A DNA stretch of 64,000 nucleotides from Aquibium sp. A9E412. Lineage in GTDB: Bacteria; Pseudomonadota; Alphaproteobacteria; Rhizobiales; Rhizobiaceae. How positions within the stretch are numbered: position 1 is the stretch's first letter; each line of letters begins with the position of its first letter. Location of the stretch: positions 1 to 64,000 of the forward strand of contig NZ_JAOAOP010000012.1 of NCBI RefSeq assembly GCF_030398335.1, written 5' to 3'. Below the pieces are notes generated by a model that saw only the letters and a list, made by a program, of their open reading frames with translations, was not told where the DNA came from and ran no database searches. The position numbers and the translations under genes are program-made. Below are positions 16,361-26,205 of the stretch, in pieces.

Positions 16361-18175
16361 ATGCCCGCATCCCGCAAGACGTCCGCCCGACCCGCCCCGT
16401 GGCACGCGGTGGCGCAGCAGCTCGTCGACGTGGCCACCGGGCGGCGGCCGGCCGACCTGGTGGTGCGCAACGGGCGCTGGGTGAACGTGCATTCCGGCGA
16501 GGTGATCGCCGGCACCGACGTCGCCGTCGCCGCCGGCCGCTTCGCCTATTGCGGCCCCGACGCCGGCCACGCGATCGGCAAGGGCACGCGCGTCGTCGAC
16601 GCCGCCGGCCGCTATCTGGTGCCCGGCCTGTGCGACGCGCACATGCACGTCGAAAGCGGCATGGTGACGGTGACCGAGTTCTGCCGCGCCGTCATCCCGC
16701 ACGGCACCACCGCGATGTTCGTCGACCCGCACGAGATCGCCAACGTGCTCGGCCTCGACGGCGTGCGGCTGATGCACGACGAGGCGCTCGCCATGCCGGT
16801 CAACGTGTTCGTGCAGATGCCGAGCTGCGTGCCATCGGCGCCGGGGCTGGAGAATGCCGGCGCCAGCCTCGGCGCGGCCGAGGTCGCCGAGGCGATGACC
16901 TGGGACAACATCATCGGCCTCGGCGAGGTGATGAACTTCCCCGGCGTGGCGGCCAACGATCCCGTCATGGCCGGCGAGATCGCCGCCACGGTGAAGGCCG
17001 GCCGCACCGTCGGCGGCCACTACGCCTCGCCCGATCTCGGCCTCGCCTTCCACGGCTATGTGGCCGGCGGGCCGCAGGACGACCACGAGGGCACCCGCGT
17101 GGAGGATGCGGTGGCGCGCGTGCGCCAGGGCATGCGCGCCATGCTGCGGCTCGGCTCGGCCTGGTACGACGTGGCGAGCCAGATCAAGGCGGTGACCGAG
17201 CAGCGCCTCGACCCGCGCGGCTTCATCCTGTGCACCGACGACAGCCATTCCGGCACGCTGGTCGCCGAGGGCCACATGGACCGCGTGGTGCGCCACGCCA
17301 TCGCCCAGGGCCTGAACCCGGTGACCGCGATCCAGATGGCGACGCTCAACACCGCGCAGCATTTCGGCCTGGAGCGCGAGCTCGGCTCCATAACGCCGGG
17401 CCGGCTGGCCGACTTCCTGGTCGTGTCGGACCTGCCCGGCCTGGTCATCGACGAGGTCTATGGCCGCGGCGTCCGGCTGGCGCGCGGCGGCCGGCTGGAG
17501 GCCGACATTCCCGCCTACGACTATCCGGCGAGCGCCAAGCGCACGGTGCGGCTCGGCCGCCGGCTCGCCGCCGCCGACTTCGACATTCCCGCGCCGCCGG
17601 GGGCGGCCGAGGTGACGGCGCGGGTGATCGGCGTCATCGAGAACCAGGCGCCGACGCGCGCCCTGCAGGCCGAGCTCGCCGTCGAGGACGGCGTGGTGCG
17701 GATGGACCGGCGCAACGACGTGTGCCAGATCGCGCTGGTCGAGCGGCACCGCGGCACCGGCACGGTGACCAACGGCTTCGTCTCGGGCTTCGGCTACACG
17801 CAGGACTGCGCCATGGCCTCGACGGTGGCGCACGATTCGCACCACATGATCGTCGTCGGCACCGACAAGGCCGACATGGCGCAGGCCGCCAACCGGCTGG
17901 GCGAGATCGGCGGCGGCGTGGTGATGGTCTCGCGGGGGCGCGAGCTGGCGCTCGTCGAGCTGCCGATCGCCGGGCTGATGTCGGACGCGCGCGCCGAGGT
18001 CGTCGCCGACAAGGCGGCGAAGCTGTCGGCGGCGATGCGCGACATGGGCTGCAGCCTCAACAACGCCTACATGCAGCACTCGCTGCTGGCGCTTGTGGTG
18101 ATCCCCGAGCTGCGCATTTCCGACGTCGGTCTCGTCGACGTCACCCGGTTCGAGACCGTCGACCTGTTCGTGTGA
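16361..18175 (+). CDS. ade: adenine deaminase
   Basis: A 604-residue amidohydrolase that deaminates adenine to hypoxanthine in purine salvage. Metal ligands of the amidohydrolase barrel appear in LCDAHMHVESGM, then HGTTAMFVDPHEIANV and ILCTDDSHSGTL. The C-terminal domain typical of Ade follows, with VSGFGYTQDCAMASTVAHDSHHMIVVG. The length fits the family (about 580-600). It needs iron or manganese. It follows the tRNA and converges with the DUF900 hydrolase. The N-terminal start at 16361 has AGGAGGAGA upstream. Confidence 0.96.
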   Translation: MPASRKTSARPAPWHAVAQQLVDVATGRRPADLVVRNGRWVNVHSGEVIAGTDVAVAAGRFAYCGPDAGHAIGKGTRVVDAAGRYLVPGLCDAHMHVESGMVTVTEFCRAVIPHGTTAMFVDPHEIANVLGLDGVRLMHDEALAMPVNVFVQMPSCVPSAPGLENAGASLGAAEVAEAMTWDNIIGLGEVMNFPGVAANDPVMAGEIAATVKAGRTVGGHYASPDLGLAFHGYVAGGPQDDHEGTRVEDAVARVRQGMRAMLRLGSAWYDVASQIKAVTEQRLDPRGFILCTDDSHSGTLVAEGHMDRVVRHAIAQGLNPVTAIQMATLNTAQHFGLERELGSITPGRLADFLVVSDLPGLVIDEVYGRGVRLARGGRLEADIPAYDYPASAKRTVRLGRRLAAADFDIPAPPGAAEVTARVIGVIENQAPTRALQAELAVEDGVVRMDRRNDVCQIALVERHRGTGTVTNGFVSGFGYTQDCAMASTVAHDSHHMIVVGTDKADMAQAANRLGEIGGGVVMVSRGRELALVELPIAGLMSDARAEVVADKAAKLSAAMRDMGCSLNNAYMQHSLLALVVIPELRISDVGLVDVTRFETVDLFV

Positions 18176-18263
18176 GGCCGGACGGGGGCGCCCGGCGTCG
18201 GTCCTGCCCGCCGGCCGGCCGCCGGTGCGCCAGGCCGGGCGGCACCGCCCGCGCCGCCCTTCT

Positions 18264-19442
18264 CTACTGCTGGGTGACCACCGACAGCACCTCGGCCGGC
18301 GTGGTGATGATGATCTCGGCCGCCGAGCCGACCGTCTGGCCGAGCCCGCCGGCCAGCCGCGTGATGCGGTCGGCGACGTCGCGCTCGTTGTTGCCGAGCG
18401 CGTCGTCTTCCCTCAGCCGCTCGCCGAGCAGCCGTACCAGCAGCGGGTTGTCGGCGAACTTGGTGTGGTTGAGGCCGTCGCCGGCGGCCAGGTTGGTGAC
18501 GTCGACGACGATGACGCCGAGCGCGGCCAGCCGGTCGACGTCGCGGCCGTAGCCGACGCGCGGCCGGTTGCCGGCGATCAGCGAGGAGACCTGCAGCGCC
18601 CGGTCGTCACCCGAATGCAGCACGAAGAAGGCGCGGTCCGGCCGGCCGATGCGCTGAAGCTGGCTGGCGAACACGTCGATGTCGATGTCGGGCGAGGCGA
18701 GCACCACGTCGCCGAGCCGGCCGCCGATGTCGCGGTCGCCGGTGATGGCGAGCTGGCGCAGCGCCTCCATCGCCACCCAGTTGCCCATCGAGTGGGCGAC
18801 GATGTCGATGCGCGTGGCGCCGCTCGACGCCAGGAGCCGCAGCGTGCGCTCCAGCCCGTCGCGGCCGATCGTGGCGGAGTTGCTGTCGTAGATGTAGTCG
18901 ACGACGCGGCCCGCCGAGGCCCAGGAAAACAGCACCGGCACGCCCTTGTAGCTGGCGTCGTGCACGATCTGCGTGGCGCGGTAGACCGCCTCGTCGAACA
19001 ACGTGTTGTAGCCGTGCACGAACACCATCGCCCGGCCGTCGGCCGCCGCCAGGGCCTGCGACAGGCCGGAGGAGAAGCTGCCGGTGTCGGGATAGACGCC
19101 GATCTCGCGCGCGGCGAAGTGCTTGGCCGGGTCGCGCGGCGCGCGGCCGGGCGGGCTCTCGATCTTGCCGGTCTCGTGCACCGGCGGCACGCTGACGTCG
19201 ACGCGCGCGAAGGTTACCGTCTCGGCCCGGTCGCGGCCGAACACCTCGCCCGGGTCGTCGGCCGGTTCGCGCGTGGTGGCCACGAAGATGCGATGCTCGG
19301 CCGCCACCTGAGCCTCGGCGGCGAAGGCCACGTTGGTCAGCTCGTGCGACTGCCGCCCGGCGCAACCGCCGGCCGACACCGCGAGCGCAACGATCGCGCA
19401 CACGCGCAGGAACACGGGAACTGAAGACATCGGCGGCCGCAT
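18264..19442 (-). CDS. DUF900-type alpha/beta hydrolase, probable lipoprotein
   Basis: A 392-residue exported protein. The signal peptide ends at Cys27 in SAGGCAG, a weak lipobox. The domain is DUF900, an alpha/beta-hydrolase relative with AMVFVHGYNTLFDEAVYR and the nucleophile elbow VAHSMGNWVAMEAL. A late His (GLNHTKF) could complete a triad. The function is unknown; outer-membrane or periplasmic esterase activity is likely. GGAGGAG lies just before the ATG at 19442, which is tight, and the ATG at 19430 is the alternative. It lies 88 bases after trkH on the same strand and may share its transcript. Confidence 0.82.
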   Translation of the reverse strand: MRPPMSSVPVFLRVCAIVALAVSAGGCAGRQSHELTNVAFAAEAQVAAEHRIFVATTREPADDPGEVFGRDRAETVTFARVDVSVPPVHETGKIESPPGRAPRDPAKHFAAREIGVYPDTGSFSSGLSQALAAADGRAMVFVHGYNTLFDEAVYRATQIVHDASYKGVPVLFSWASAGRVVDYIYDSNSATIGRDGLERTLRLLASSGATRIDIVAHSMGNWVAMEALRQLAITGDRDIGGRLGDVVLASPDIDIDVFASQLQRIGRPDRAFFVLHSGDDRALQVSSLIAGNRPRVGYGRDVDRLAALGVIVVDVTNLAAGDGLNHTKFADNPLLVRLLGERLREDDALGNNERDVADRITRLAGGLGQTVGSAAEIIITTPAEVLSVVTQQ

Positions 19443-19530
19443 CTCCTCCGGTCGGCGGTATCCGACGACTTAGCGCCCGCGGTGCCGGCGGTCCAGTCAC
19501 GCCTTGTTCAGCGCCCGCCGGGCCGCGGCT

Positions 19531-20991
19531 CTAGCGGCTCCAGAACACCGGCGTGAAGATCACGAGCACGGCGAGCAGCTCGAGCCGGCCCATCAGCATG
19601 GCGACCGACAGGATCCACTTGGCCGTCTCGGGCAGCGGCGCGAAGCTGCCGGCCGGCCCGATCACCGGGCCGAGGCCGGGGCCGACATTGGTCAGCGCCG
19701 ACAGCGCGCCGGAGACCGCGGTGACGAGGTCGAGCCCTGTCGCCGCCAGCATCAGGATGAGCAGCGCCCAGATGACCAGAAAGGCCGACATGAACAGCAC
19801 CACCGCGCGCTGCAGGTCGTCGTCGACCGGCCGGTCGCCGTAGCGCACCGTCTGCACGGTGCTCGGAAACACGAAGCGCCGCAGGCCGTTGGCCAGGAGC
19901 TCGAACAGGATGAGGAAGCGGTAGGCCTTGATGCCGCCGGTCGTCGAGCCGGAGCAGCCGCCGAGGAACATCGCGACGAAGGCGGCCGCCACGGCGAACG
20001 GGCCCCAGGCCGAGTAGTCGTCGCTGGCATAGCCGGTCGTCGTGATGATCGACACGAAGTTGAAGGCCGAGTGGGTCAGCGTCTCGGCGAAGGGCAGCCC
20101 CGTATGGAGGTGCATGTAGACCGCCACCGCCAGCACGAAGACGACGACATAGCCGGCGAAGACGCGGATCTGCGGATCGCGCAGCGCGTCGAAGCGGCCG
20201 CGCACGGCGAACAGCACCAGGATGGAGAAGGGCAGGGCGCCGGCGAACATGAAGACCGTGCCCACCCAGAGCACGGCCCAGTTGTCGGCGTAGTAGCCGA
20301 GCGAGGCGTCGTGCGTGGAAAAGCCGGCCGTGGCGATGGTCGTCAGCGCGTGATTGAGCGCGTCGAACGGCGTCATGCCGGCGGCCGCGTAGGAAATGGC
20401 GCAGGCCAGCGTCAGCGCCGCGTAGATGCTGACCAGCGACATGGCGAAGGTCGAGAAGCGCTCGAACGGGCGGTCCTCGATGTCGGAGGATTCGATCTTG
20501 AAGTAGGACACGCCGCCGACGTTGAGGAACGGCAGCACGAACAGGCCGAGCGCGATGACGCCGAGCCCGCCGATCCACTGCAGGATCGAGCGCCACAGCA
20601 GCAGGCCGGGCGGCAGGCCGTCGAGGCCGGTGACGACGGTGGCGCCGGTCGCCGTCACGCCCGACACCGCCTCGAACACCGCATCGGCCAGGCTGAGCTC
20701 GAGCGACGAGGCGATCAGCGGCACCGCGCCGGCGATGCAGGTGGTCAGCCACAGCAGGTTGACCACCAGGAAGCCGAAGCGCGAGGAGATGTCGGCCGGC
20801 TGGTTGCCGCGCGTGGCCAGCGTCACGGCGAGCGCGAAGCCGCCGGTGAAGAAGGCGGAGAAGGCGAAGACCTTCCAGTCGTCGTTGCCGTAGTAGAGAT
20901 CGACCGCCGCCGGAATCAGCATGCCGATGGCCAGGTAGATCGCGCACACCGCGGCAATGTGGATCGCTGCGCGAACGGCGGAATACTGCAC
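19531..20991 (-). CDS. trkH: Trk/Ktr potassium uptake protein TrkH
   Basis: A 486-residue potassium translocating subunit. Four pore-loop repeats are visible, with SGVTATGATVV, TTIATAGFSTHD, SIITTTGYASDD and SALTNVGPGLGP, each contributing the selectivity-filter glycine. It works with the cytosolic NAD-binding TrkA, which is not in this window. It is divergent from ilvA with 142 bases between. The DUF900 gene lies downstream. Confidence 0.94.
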   Translation of the reverse strand: MQYSAVRAAIHIAAVCAIYLAIGMLIPAAVDLYYGNDDWKVFAFSAFFTGGFALAVTLATRGNQPADISSRFGFLVVNLLWLTTCIAGAVPLIASSLELSLADAVFEAVSGVTATGATVVTGLDGLPPGLLLWRSILQWIGGLGVIALGLFVLPFLNVGGVSYFKIESSDIEDRPFERFSTFAMSLVSIYAALTLACAISYAAAGMTPFDALNHALTTIATAGFSTHDASLGYYADNWAVLWVGTVFMFAGALPFSILVLFAVRGRFDALRDPQIRVFAGYVVVFVLAVAVYMHLHTGLPFAETLTHSAFNFVSIITTTGYASDDYSAWGPFAVAAAFVAMFLGGCSGSTTGGIKAYRFLILFELLANGLRRFVFPSTVQTVRYGDRPVDDDLQRAVVLFMSAFLVIWALLILMLAATGLDLVTAVSGALSALTNVGPGLGPVIGPAGSFAPLPETAKWILSVAMLMGRLELLAVLVIFTPVFWSR

Positions 20992-21133
20992 GGACGGGTC
21001 TCGGACTGGTTGCTCGGGGCGGCCTGCGCACCGGCGATTCCGCCGCGCCGCGGGCCGACAGTGGCGTCACGCGTCCATTTATGCAATAGCCGCCGGCGAC
21101 GAGGCGCGGGCCGCAAGGCCCGGGGAGACAGCC

Positions 21134-22390
21134 ATGACGGCATTCGCCGAGGCGGTGCGCGAGGCCGCCGGCGCCATGCGCGCCGTGTTCGCCGAGACGC
21201 CGCTGCAGGAAAACGACTACCTGTCGAAGAAGACCGGCGCGCGCGTGCTGCTCAAGCGCGAGGACCTATCGCCGGTGCGCTCCTACAAGATCCGCGGCGC
21301 GCTCAACTTCATCCGCAAGCGGCTGGCGCGCGCCGACGCGCCGGCGCGTTTCGTGTGCGCCTCTGCCGGCAACCATGCCCAGGGCTTCGCCTTCGTGTGC
21401 CGCCATGTCGGCCGGCCGGGCGTCGTCTTCATGCCGGTCACCACGCCGCAGCAGAAGATCGACAAGACCCGGCTGTTCGGCGGCGCGTTCGTCGAGATCC
21501 GCCTGGTCGGAGACTATTTCGACGCCACCAACCGCGCCGCGCTGGCCTTTGCCGCGGAGACCGGCGCCGAGATGGTGCCGCCCTTCGACCATCGCGACAT
21601 CGTCGAGGGCCAGGCGACGGTGGCCGAGGAGATCATGCGCCAGGCGGCCGGCGGCCGCGCGCCCGACATCGTCATCCTGCCGGTCGGCGGCGGCGGCCTG
21701 GCGGCCGGCGTGACGCGCTATCTCGGCGAGGCCGGCCTGGCGCCGCGCTTCGTCTTCGCCGAGCCGGCCGGCGCGCCCAGCCTGGCCGAGAGCCTTACGG
21801 CGGGCCGCCGCATCGAGCTGCCTTCGGTCGACAACTTCGTCGACGGGGCGGCGGTCGCGCGCATCGGCGCCGAACCGATGCGCGCGCTCAAGGGCTTCGC
21901 GCCGGAGACGGTGCGCCGCATCCCGGAAAACCGGCTGTGCGCGACGATCATCGAGATGCTCAACATCGAGGGCGTGGTGCTGGAGCCGGCCGGCGCGCTC
22001 GCCATCGACGCGCTGAAGGATCTTCCCGCCCGCGAGCTGAAGGGCCGCACCGTGCTGGCCGTCGTGTCGGGCGGCAATTTCGACTTCGAGCGGCTGCCGG
22101 AGGTCAAGGAGCGGGCGCTGCGCTTCGAGGGCCTGAAGAAGTACTTCGTCTTCCGCTTTCCGCAGCGGCCCGGCGCGCTGCGCGACTTTCTCGACCTGCT
22201 CGGTCCCGACGACGACATCGCCCGCTTCGAGTACCTCAAGAAGTCGGCGCGCAATTTCGGTTCGGTGCTGATCGGCATCGAGACCAAGGACCGCGCCAAC
22301 TTCAAGCGGCTGACCGCGCGCTTCGAGAAGGCGGGCTGGGCCTACCAGGACATCACCGACAACGAGACGCTGGCCGGACTGCTGATCTGA
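21134..22390 (+). CDS. ilvA: threonine ammonia-lyase (threonine dehydratase)
   Basis: A 418-residue PLP enzyme that turns threonine into 2-oxobutanoate for isoleucine synthesis. PLP Lys52 lies in VRSYKIRGAL, the phosphate loop is PVGGGGLAAG and SAGNHAQGFA binds substrate. One ACT-like regulatory domain occupies about 325-418 (FRFPQRPGALRDFLDLLG), so this is the shorter single-domain form rather than the 500-residue biosynthetic form with two. Feedback by isoleucine is possible. The start at 21134 is supported by GGGGAGA 7 bases upstream; the reading frame continues further upstream without coding character. An MFS gene follows after 85 bases. Confidence 0.93.
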   Translation: MTAFAEAVREAAGAMRAVFAETPLQENDYLSKKTGARVLLKREDLSPVRSYKIRGALNFIRKRLARADAPARFVCASAGNHAQGFAFVCRHVGRPGVVFMPVTTPQQKIDKTRLFGGAFVEIRLVGDYFDATNRAALAFAAETGAEMVPPFDHRDIVEGQATVAEEIMRQAAGGRAPDIVILPVGGGGLAAGVTRYLGEAGLAPRFVFAEPAGAPSLAESLTAGRRIELPSVDNFVDGAAVARIGAEPMRALKGFAPETVRRIPENRLCATIIEMLNIEGVVLEPAGALAIDALKDLPARELKGRTVLAVVSGGNFDFERLPEVKERALRFEGLKKYFVFRFPQRPGALRDFLDLLGPDDDIARFEYLKKSARNFGSVLIGIETKDRANFKRLTARFEKAGWAYQDITDNETLAGLLI

Positions 22391-22475
22391 CGCTGTGCGG
22401 CGGCGCTGCTGGCCCAATTGCCTTTCGCAGGCGGGCACGGCTAACTGCCAGTCCCGACACTGAGCCGAGGGACCC

Positions 22476-23714
22476 ATGGCCGGACTAGCCGCGCTCGCCA
22501 TCGCCTATGTGCTGTCGCAGTTCTACCGGACCTTCCTGGCCGTCCTGACGCCGGCGCTGACGGCCGAGCTCGGCGCCAGCAAGGCCGACCTGTCGCTCGC
22601 CTCGGGCGCCTGGTTTGCCACCTTCGCGCTGATGCAGTTCGCCGTCGGCCTGTCGCTCGACCGCTTCGGCCCGCGTCGCACGGCGGCGCTGCTGCTGGCG
22701 ACCGGCGCCGGCGGCGGCGCGCTGCTGTTCGCCTTCGCCAGCCAGCCGTGGATGATCGTCGCCGCCATGGGGCTGATCGGCATCGGCTGCGCCCCGGTGC
22801 TGATGGCCTCGCTGTTCATCTTCGCCAAGACCTATTCGGCCGCCCGCTTCGCCGTGCTGACCTCGTGGCTGGTCGGCTTCGGCTCGGCCGGCAACGTGAT
22901 CGGCGCCTCGCCGCTGGCCGCCGCCGCCGAGGCGTTCGGCTGGCGCCCGGTGATGCTCGTGCTGGCGCTGTTCACACTCGCCACCGCGCTCGCCGTCGGC
23001 GCGCTGGTGCGCGATCCGCCGGCCGACGAGGGCGAGGCCGCCGGCGCGCCGGGGCTCGCCGGCATCGCCCAGCTCCTGCGCATGCGGGTGCTGTGGCCGA
23101 TCATTCCGCTGACGGCGCTGCACTACGCGCCGTCGGCCGGCATCCGCGGCCTGTGGGCCGGGCCCTACCTGTCCGACGTCTACGGCGCCGGCGGGCTGGC
23201 CATCGGCCAGGTCACGCTGTTCATGGCGCTGGCGATGGTCGCCGGCTCCTTCCTCTACGGTCCGCTCGACACGCTGCTGCGCACGCGCAAGTGGATCGCG
23301 GTCGCCGGCACGACGGTCTCCATCGTGGCGCTCGGCTGGCTCGCCGCCGAGCCGCGCGCCGGCTTCGCGCCGGCCACGGTGCTGTTCGTCGTCATCGGCA
23401 TGTCCGGCGCCGGCTATGGCCTGCTGATGGCCCATGCGCGCGCCTTCCTGCCGCCGCATCTGGTCGGCCGCGGCGTCACCTTGATGAACTTCTTCTCGAT
23501 CGGCGGCGTCGGCGTGATGCAGTTCGCCACCGGCGCGGTGGTCACCGCCGCGGCGGTGCCGGGCGAGCCGGCCGCCGCCTACGGCACGCTGTTCGCCTTC
23601 TACACCGGCATGCTGGTGGTCGGGCTTGCCGTCTATCTGCTGGCGCGCGACGCGCCGCCGGAGCGCCGAGCGCGGCCGGCCGTCAGCGCGCCAGGCCGCC
23701 GATCCACGCCGTGA
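22476..23714 (+). CDS. MFS transporter
   Basis: A 412-residue inner-membrane protein with 12 predicted helices. The loop-2 motif is LDRFGPRRTAALL, the standard MFS A-motif. A central cytoplasmic loop DPPADEGEAAGAPG splits the two halves. The subgroup (no extra domain, Arg/Thr in FYRTFLAVL) resembles nitrate/oxalate or small organic-anion permeases, but the substrate is unknown. Its 3' end overlaps the opposite-strand hydrolase by 32 bases. It may be co-transcribed with ilvA, although the gap is 85 bases. Confidence 0.85.
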   Translation: MAGLAALAIAYVLSQFYRTFLAVLTPALTAELGASKADLSLASGAWFATFALMQFAVGLSLDRFGPRRTAALLLATGAGGGALLFAFASQPWMIVAAMGLIGIGCAPVLMASLFIFAKTYSAARFAVLTSWLVGFGSAGNVIGASPLAAAAEAFGWRPVMLVLALFTLATALAVGALVRDPPADEGEAAGAPGLAGIAQLLRMRVLWPIIPLTALHYAPSAGIRGLWAGPYLSDVYGAGGLAIGQVTLFMALAMVAGSFLYGPLDTLLRTRKWIAVAGTTVSIVALGWLAAEPRAGFAPATVLFVVIGMSGAGYGLLMAHARAFLPPHLVGRGVTLMNFFSIGGVGVMQFATGAVVTAAAVPGEPAAAYGTLFAFYTGMLVVGLAVYLLARDAPPERRARPAVSAPGRRSTP

Positions 23715-24660
23715 TGCGCTCGGCCAGCCGCGCGGTGGTCGACGGCGACATCGCGTCGCCGGCCAGCACGTGGTCGGTCGGATCCTCGGCATCCTCGACG
23801 ATCACCGTCTCGACCGGTCCGCCCCAGCGCGCGGCGACCGCCGCGGTGCGCTCCGGCCGCACCACCTGGTCGTCCGGCGCGTAGACGAACAGCGCCGGGA
23901 TCGCCACGTCCTCCACCGGTGCCGCGGTCGCCAGCGCGACGGTGGCCGCCATCGGCAGCAGCGCGCGCGTCGGATAGCGCGTCGTCCACAGCGCCTGCTG
24001 CGCCGGGTTGATCGGCTCGAAGCCGCGCTCGGGGCCCGAGACGAGCTCGGCGATGGTGCCGCCCCATGGCAGGGTCAGGATGCCGGCGCCGGCCGCGCGC
24101 GGCCCGAAATTGGGCGACACCAGGACGAGGCCGAGCGTGTCGGCCATCAGGCCGGCGTCGTCGGCCGCGGCCCAGGTGACCAGGGAGCCGCCGGTCGAGG
24201 TGGCGATCACCACGACGCGCTCGCCGATGCGCCGGCCGATCGCCATCGCCTCGGCCAGGTCGTTGACCCAGGCGTTGACCGTCGCCTCGGCCATCGCCGG
24301 CCCGTCGCGGCCGTGCCCGGCAAGCCGGGTGTAGAACAGGTTGGCGCCGAGCGCCTCCGCCACCATGTCGGGCAGCGGGCGCAGCTCGCCCTTGGAGGCG
24401 GAGAAGCCGTGCACGTAGACGAGCGCGACGGGCGTGCGCGCGCGCCGCTCCGGTTCGGCCCAGACGATTTCCTTGTGAAGCCCGGGCCGGATGCCGTCGA
24501 CGGCGGCTTCCCGTTGCGCGAGATAGGCCTCGGGATCGTCGCCGATCGCCTGCGGATCGAAGCGCACGGTGGTGTCGGCCGGCACGCGCGGCCCGAGCAG
24601 AAAGACCAGCGTGGCGAGCGCGATAAGTGCGATGAAGCCGAGCAGGATGCGACGTCCCAT
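23683..24660 (-). CDS. alpha/beta hydrolase with N-terminal membrane anchor
   Basis: A 325-residue protein: an N-terminal signal anchor (residues 5-25) and an alpha/beta hydrolase domain with VYVHGFSASKGE, the nucleophile elbow IATSTGGSLVTW (G-X-S-X-G variant, TSTGG) and an acidic residue in VYAPDDQVV. DPTDHVLAGD carries a probable catalytic His. It resembles esterases or monoacylglycerol-lipase-like proteins; the substrate is unknown. The ATG at 24660 was chosen because the anchor helix starts there. The 3' end overlaps the MFS gene by 32 bases, tail to tail. Confidence 0.83.
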   Translation of the reverse strand: MGRRILLGFIALIALATLVFLLGPRVPADTTVRFDPQAIGDDPEAYLAQREAAVDGIRPGLHKEIVWAEPERRARTPVALVYVHGFSASKGELRPLPDMVAEALGANLFYTRLAGHGRDGPAMAEATVNAWVNDLAEAMAIGRRIGERVVVIATSTGGSLVTWAAADDAGLMADTLGLVLVSPNFGPRAAGAGILTLPWGGTIAELVSGPERGFEPINPAQQALWTTRYPTRALLPMAATVALATAAPVEDVAIPALFVYAPDDQVVRPERTAAVAARWGGPVETVIVEDAEDPTDHVLAGDAMSPSTTARLAERITAWIGGLAR

Positions 24661-24869
24661 GGATCCCCCGATCGCGCCCCGCGCGCGAAAAGGCGTCTGC
24701 GCGCTTGCGCGCGCCGTGCGATTCCTTAACAGCTTTGGCCGGCCGGCACAGCCGCTATCGCGCCGGCCGGCGTCGCGCGGCGCTGAAACCGGCGCGCGCG
24801 CCGCACCGTAACGTCCTGCGAGGACCGCCGGCACCGGAGCCCGGCACGGGAAGGAAAAGCGTACCCGCC

Positions 24870-26195
24870 ATGCGACTGCCGACGCGCCGCCTGATGCTCT
24901 ATGCCGCGCCGGCCCTGCCGCTCGCGGCGCTCACCCTGCCGCTCTACATCATCGTGCCGACCTTCTATGCCGAGACGCTGGGCGTGCCGCTGGCTGCCGT
25001 CGGGGCCGCGCTCCTGGCGGTGCGGGTGTTCGACGCGCTGAACGATCCGCTGATCGGCGCGCTGGCCGACCGCTGGCGCCCGGCCTTCGGCCGCCGCCGC
25101 ACAGCCTTCGCGCTGTCGCTGCCGCTGACCGCGCTCGCCGCCTGGATGCTGTTCCGCCCGCCGGACGGGGCGGGAGCGGGCTATCTGGCGCTCTGGGGCG
25201 CGGTCCTTTCGCTCGGCTACACGGCGACGCTGCTGCCGTTCGCCGCCTGGGGGGCGGAGCTCGCCGGCGACTATCGTGAGCGGGCCCGCGTGGCGGCCTG
25301 GCGCGAGGGCTTCACGCTGGTCGGCAGCCTGGCGGCGATCGCCATTCCCTTCTCGGTCGGCCTGCAGCGCGCCGAAGGGGCGGGCGACGGGCTCGGCCTG
25401 CTCGGCCTCGTCGTGGCGCTGGCGCTGCCGCTGGCCGGGGCGCTGACGCTCGCCGCCGTGCCCGAGCCGCGCGAGCACTCGGTCGCCCGAATCGGCTTCC
25501 GCGCCGGGCTTGCCCACATGCGCGGCAACGGCCCGTTCCTGCGGCTGATGGCGGCCTATCTGGTCAACGGGCTGGCCAACGGCATCCCGGCCACGCTGTT
25601 CCTCTACTTCGTGTCGGACCGCCTGGCGCTGCCGGAGCTGCGCGGGCCGCTGCTGTTTCTCTATTTTCTGAGCGGCGTGGCCGGCGTGCCGCTGGCGCTC
25701 GCCGCCGCCGGCCGGCTCGGCAAGCACCGCGCCTGGGCGCTGGCGATGCTCGCCGCCTGCGCGGTGTTCGTCTGGGTGCCGGCGATCCCGCCCGGCGGCC
25801 TCGCCGCCTTCGCCGCGGTGTGCGTGCTCACCGGGCTGGCGCTCGGCTTCGACCTGTCGCTGCCGGCGGCGATCCAGGCCGACGTCATCGACGTCGACAC
25901 CGAGGCGTCCGGCGAGCAGCGCTCGGGCGTCTACTTCGCCGCCTGGAGCCTGGTCACCAAGCTGTCGCTGGCGCTCGGCGTCGGCATCGCCTTTCCGCTG
26001 ATCGGGCTCGCCGGCTTCGCCGCCGGCGCCGGCGCGGACAACCCGCCCGGCGCGCTGCTGGCGCTTGCCGCGACCTATGCCTGGCTGCCGGTCGCCCTCA
26101 AGCTCGTCGCGGTCGCGCTGATGTGGCGCTTTCCGCTCGACCGGGCGGCCCAGACGCGGCTGCGCGCGCGCATCGAGGCGCGCGGCCGGGCCTGA
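24870..26195 (+). CDS. MFS transporter of the GPH/MFS_2 type
   Basis: A 441-residue, 12-helix transporter of the glycoside-pentoside-hexuronide (MelB-like) class. FDALNDPLIGALADRWR is the family signature in helix 2 and loop 2-3, and QADVIDVDTEASGEQRSGVYFAAW is the matching conserved stretch in the second half. Such proteins move sugars or other polar solutes with sodium or protons. No catabolic genes lie beside it, so the solute is unknown. The dispersed repeat at 26206 lies just after its stop. Confidence 0.86.
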   Translation: MRLPTRRLMLYAAPALPLAALTLPLYIIVPTFYAETLGVPLAAVGAALLAVRVFDALNDPLIGALADRWRPAFGRRRTAFALSLPLTALAAWMLFRPPDGAGAGYLALWGAVLSLGYTATLLPFAAWGAELAGDYRERARVAAWREGFTLVGSLAAIAIPFSVGLQRAEGAGDGLGLLGLVVALALPLAGALTLAAVPEPREHSVARIGFRAGLAHMRGNGPFLRLMAAYLVNGLANGIPATLFLYFVSDRLALPELRGPLLFLYFLSGVAGVPLALAAAGRLGKHRAWALAMLAACAVFVWVPAIPPGGLAAFAAVCVLTGLALGFDLSLPAAIQADVIDVDTEASGEQRSGVYFAAWSLVTKLSLALGVGIAFPLIGLAGFAAGAGADNPPGALLALAATYAWLPVALKLVAVALMWRFPLDRAAQTRLRARIEARGRA

Positions 26196-26205
26196 GCGCG
26201 GCTAT

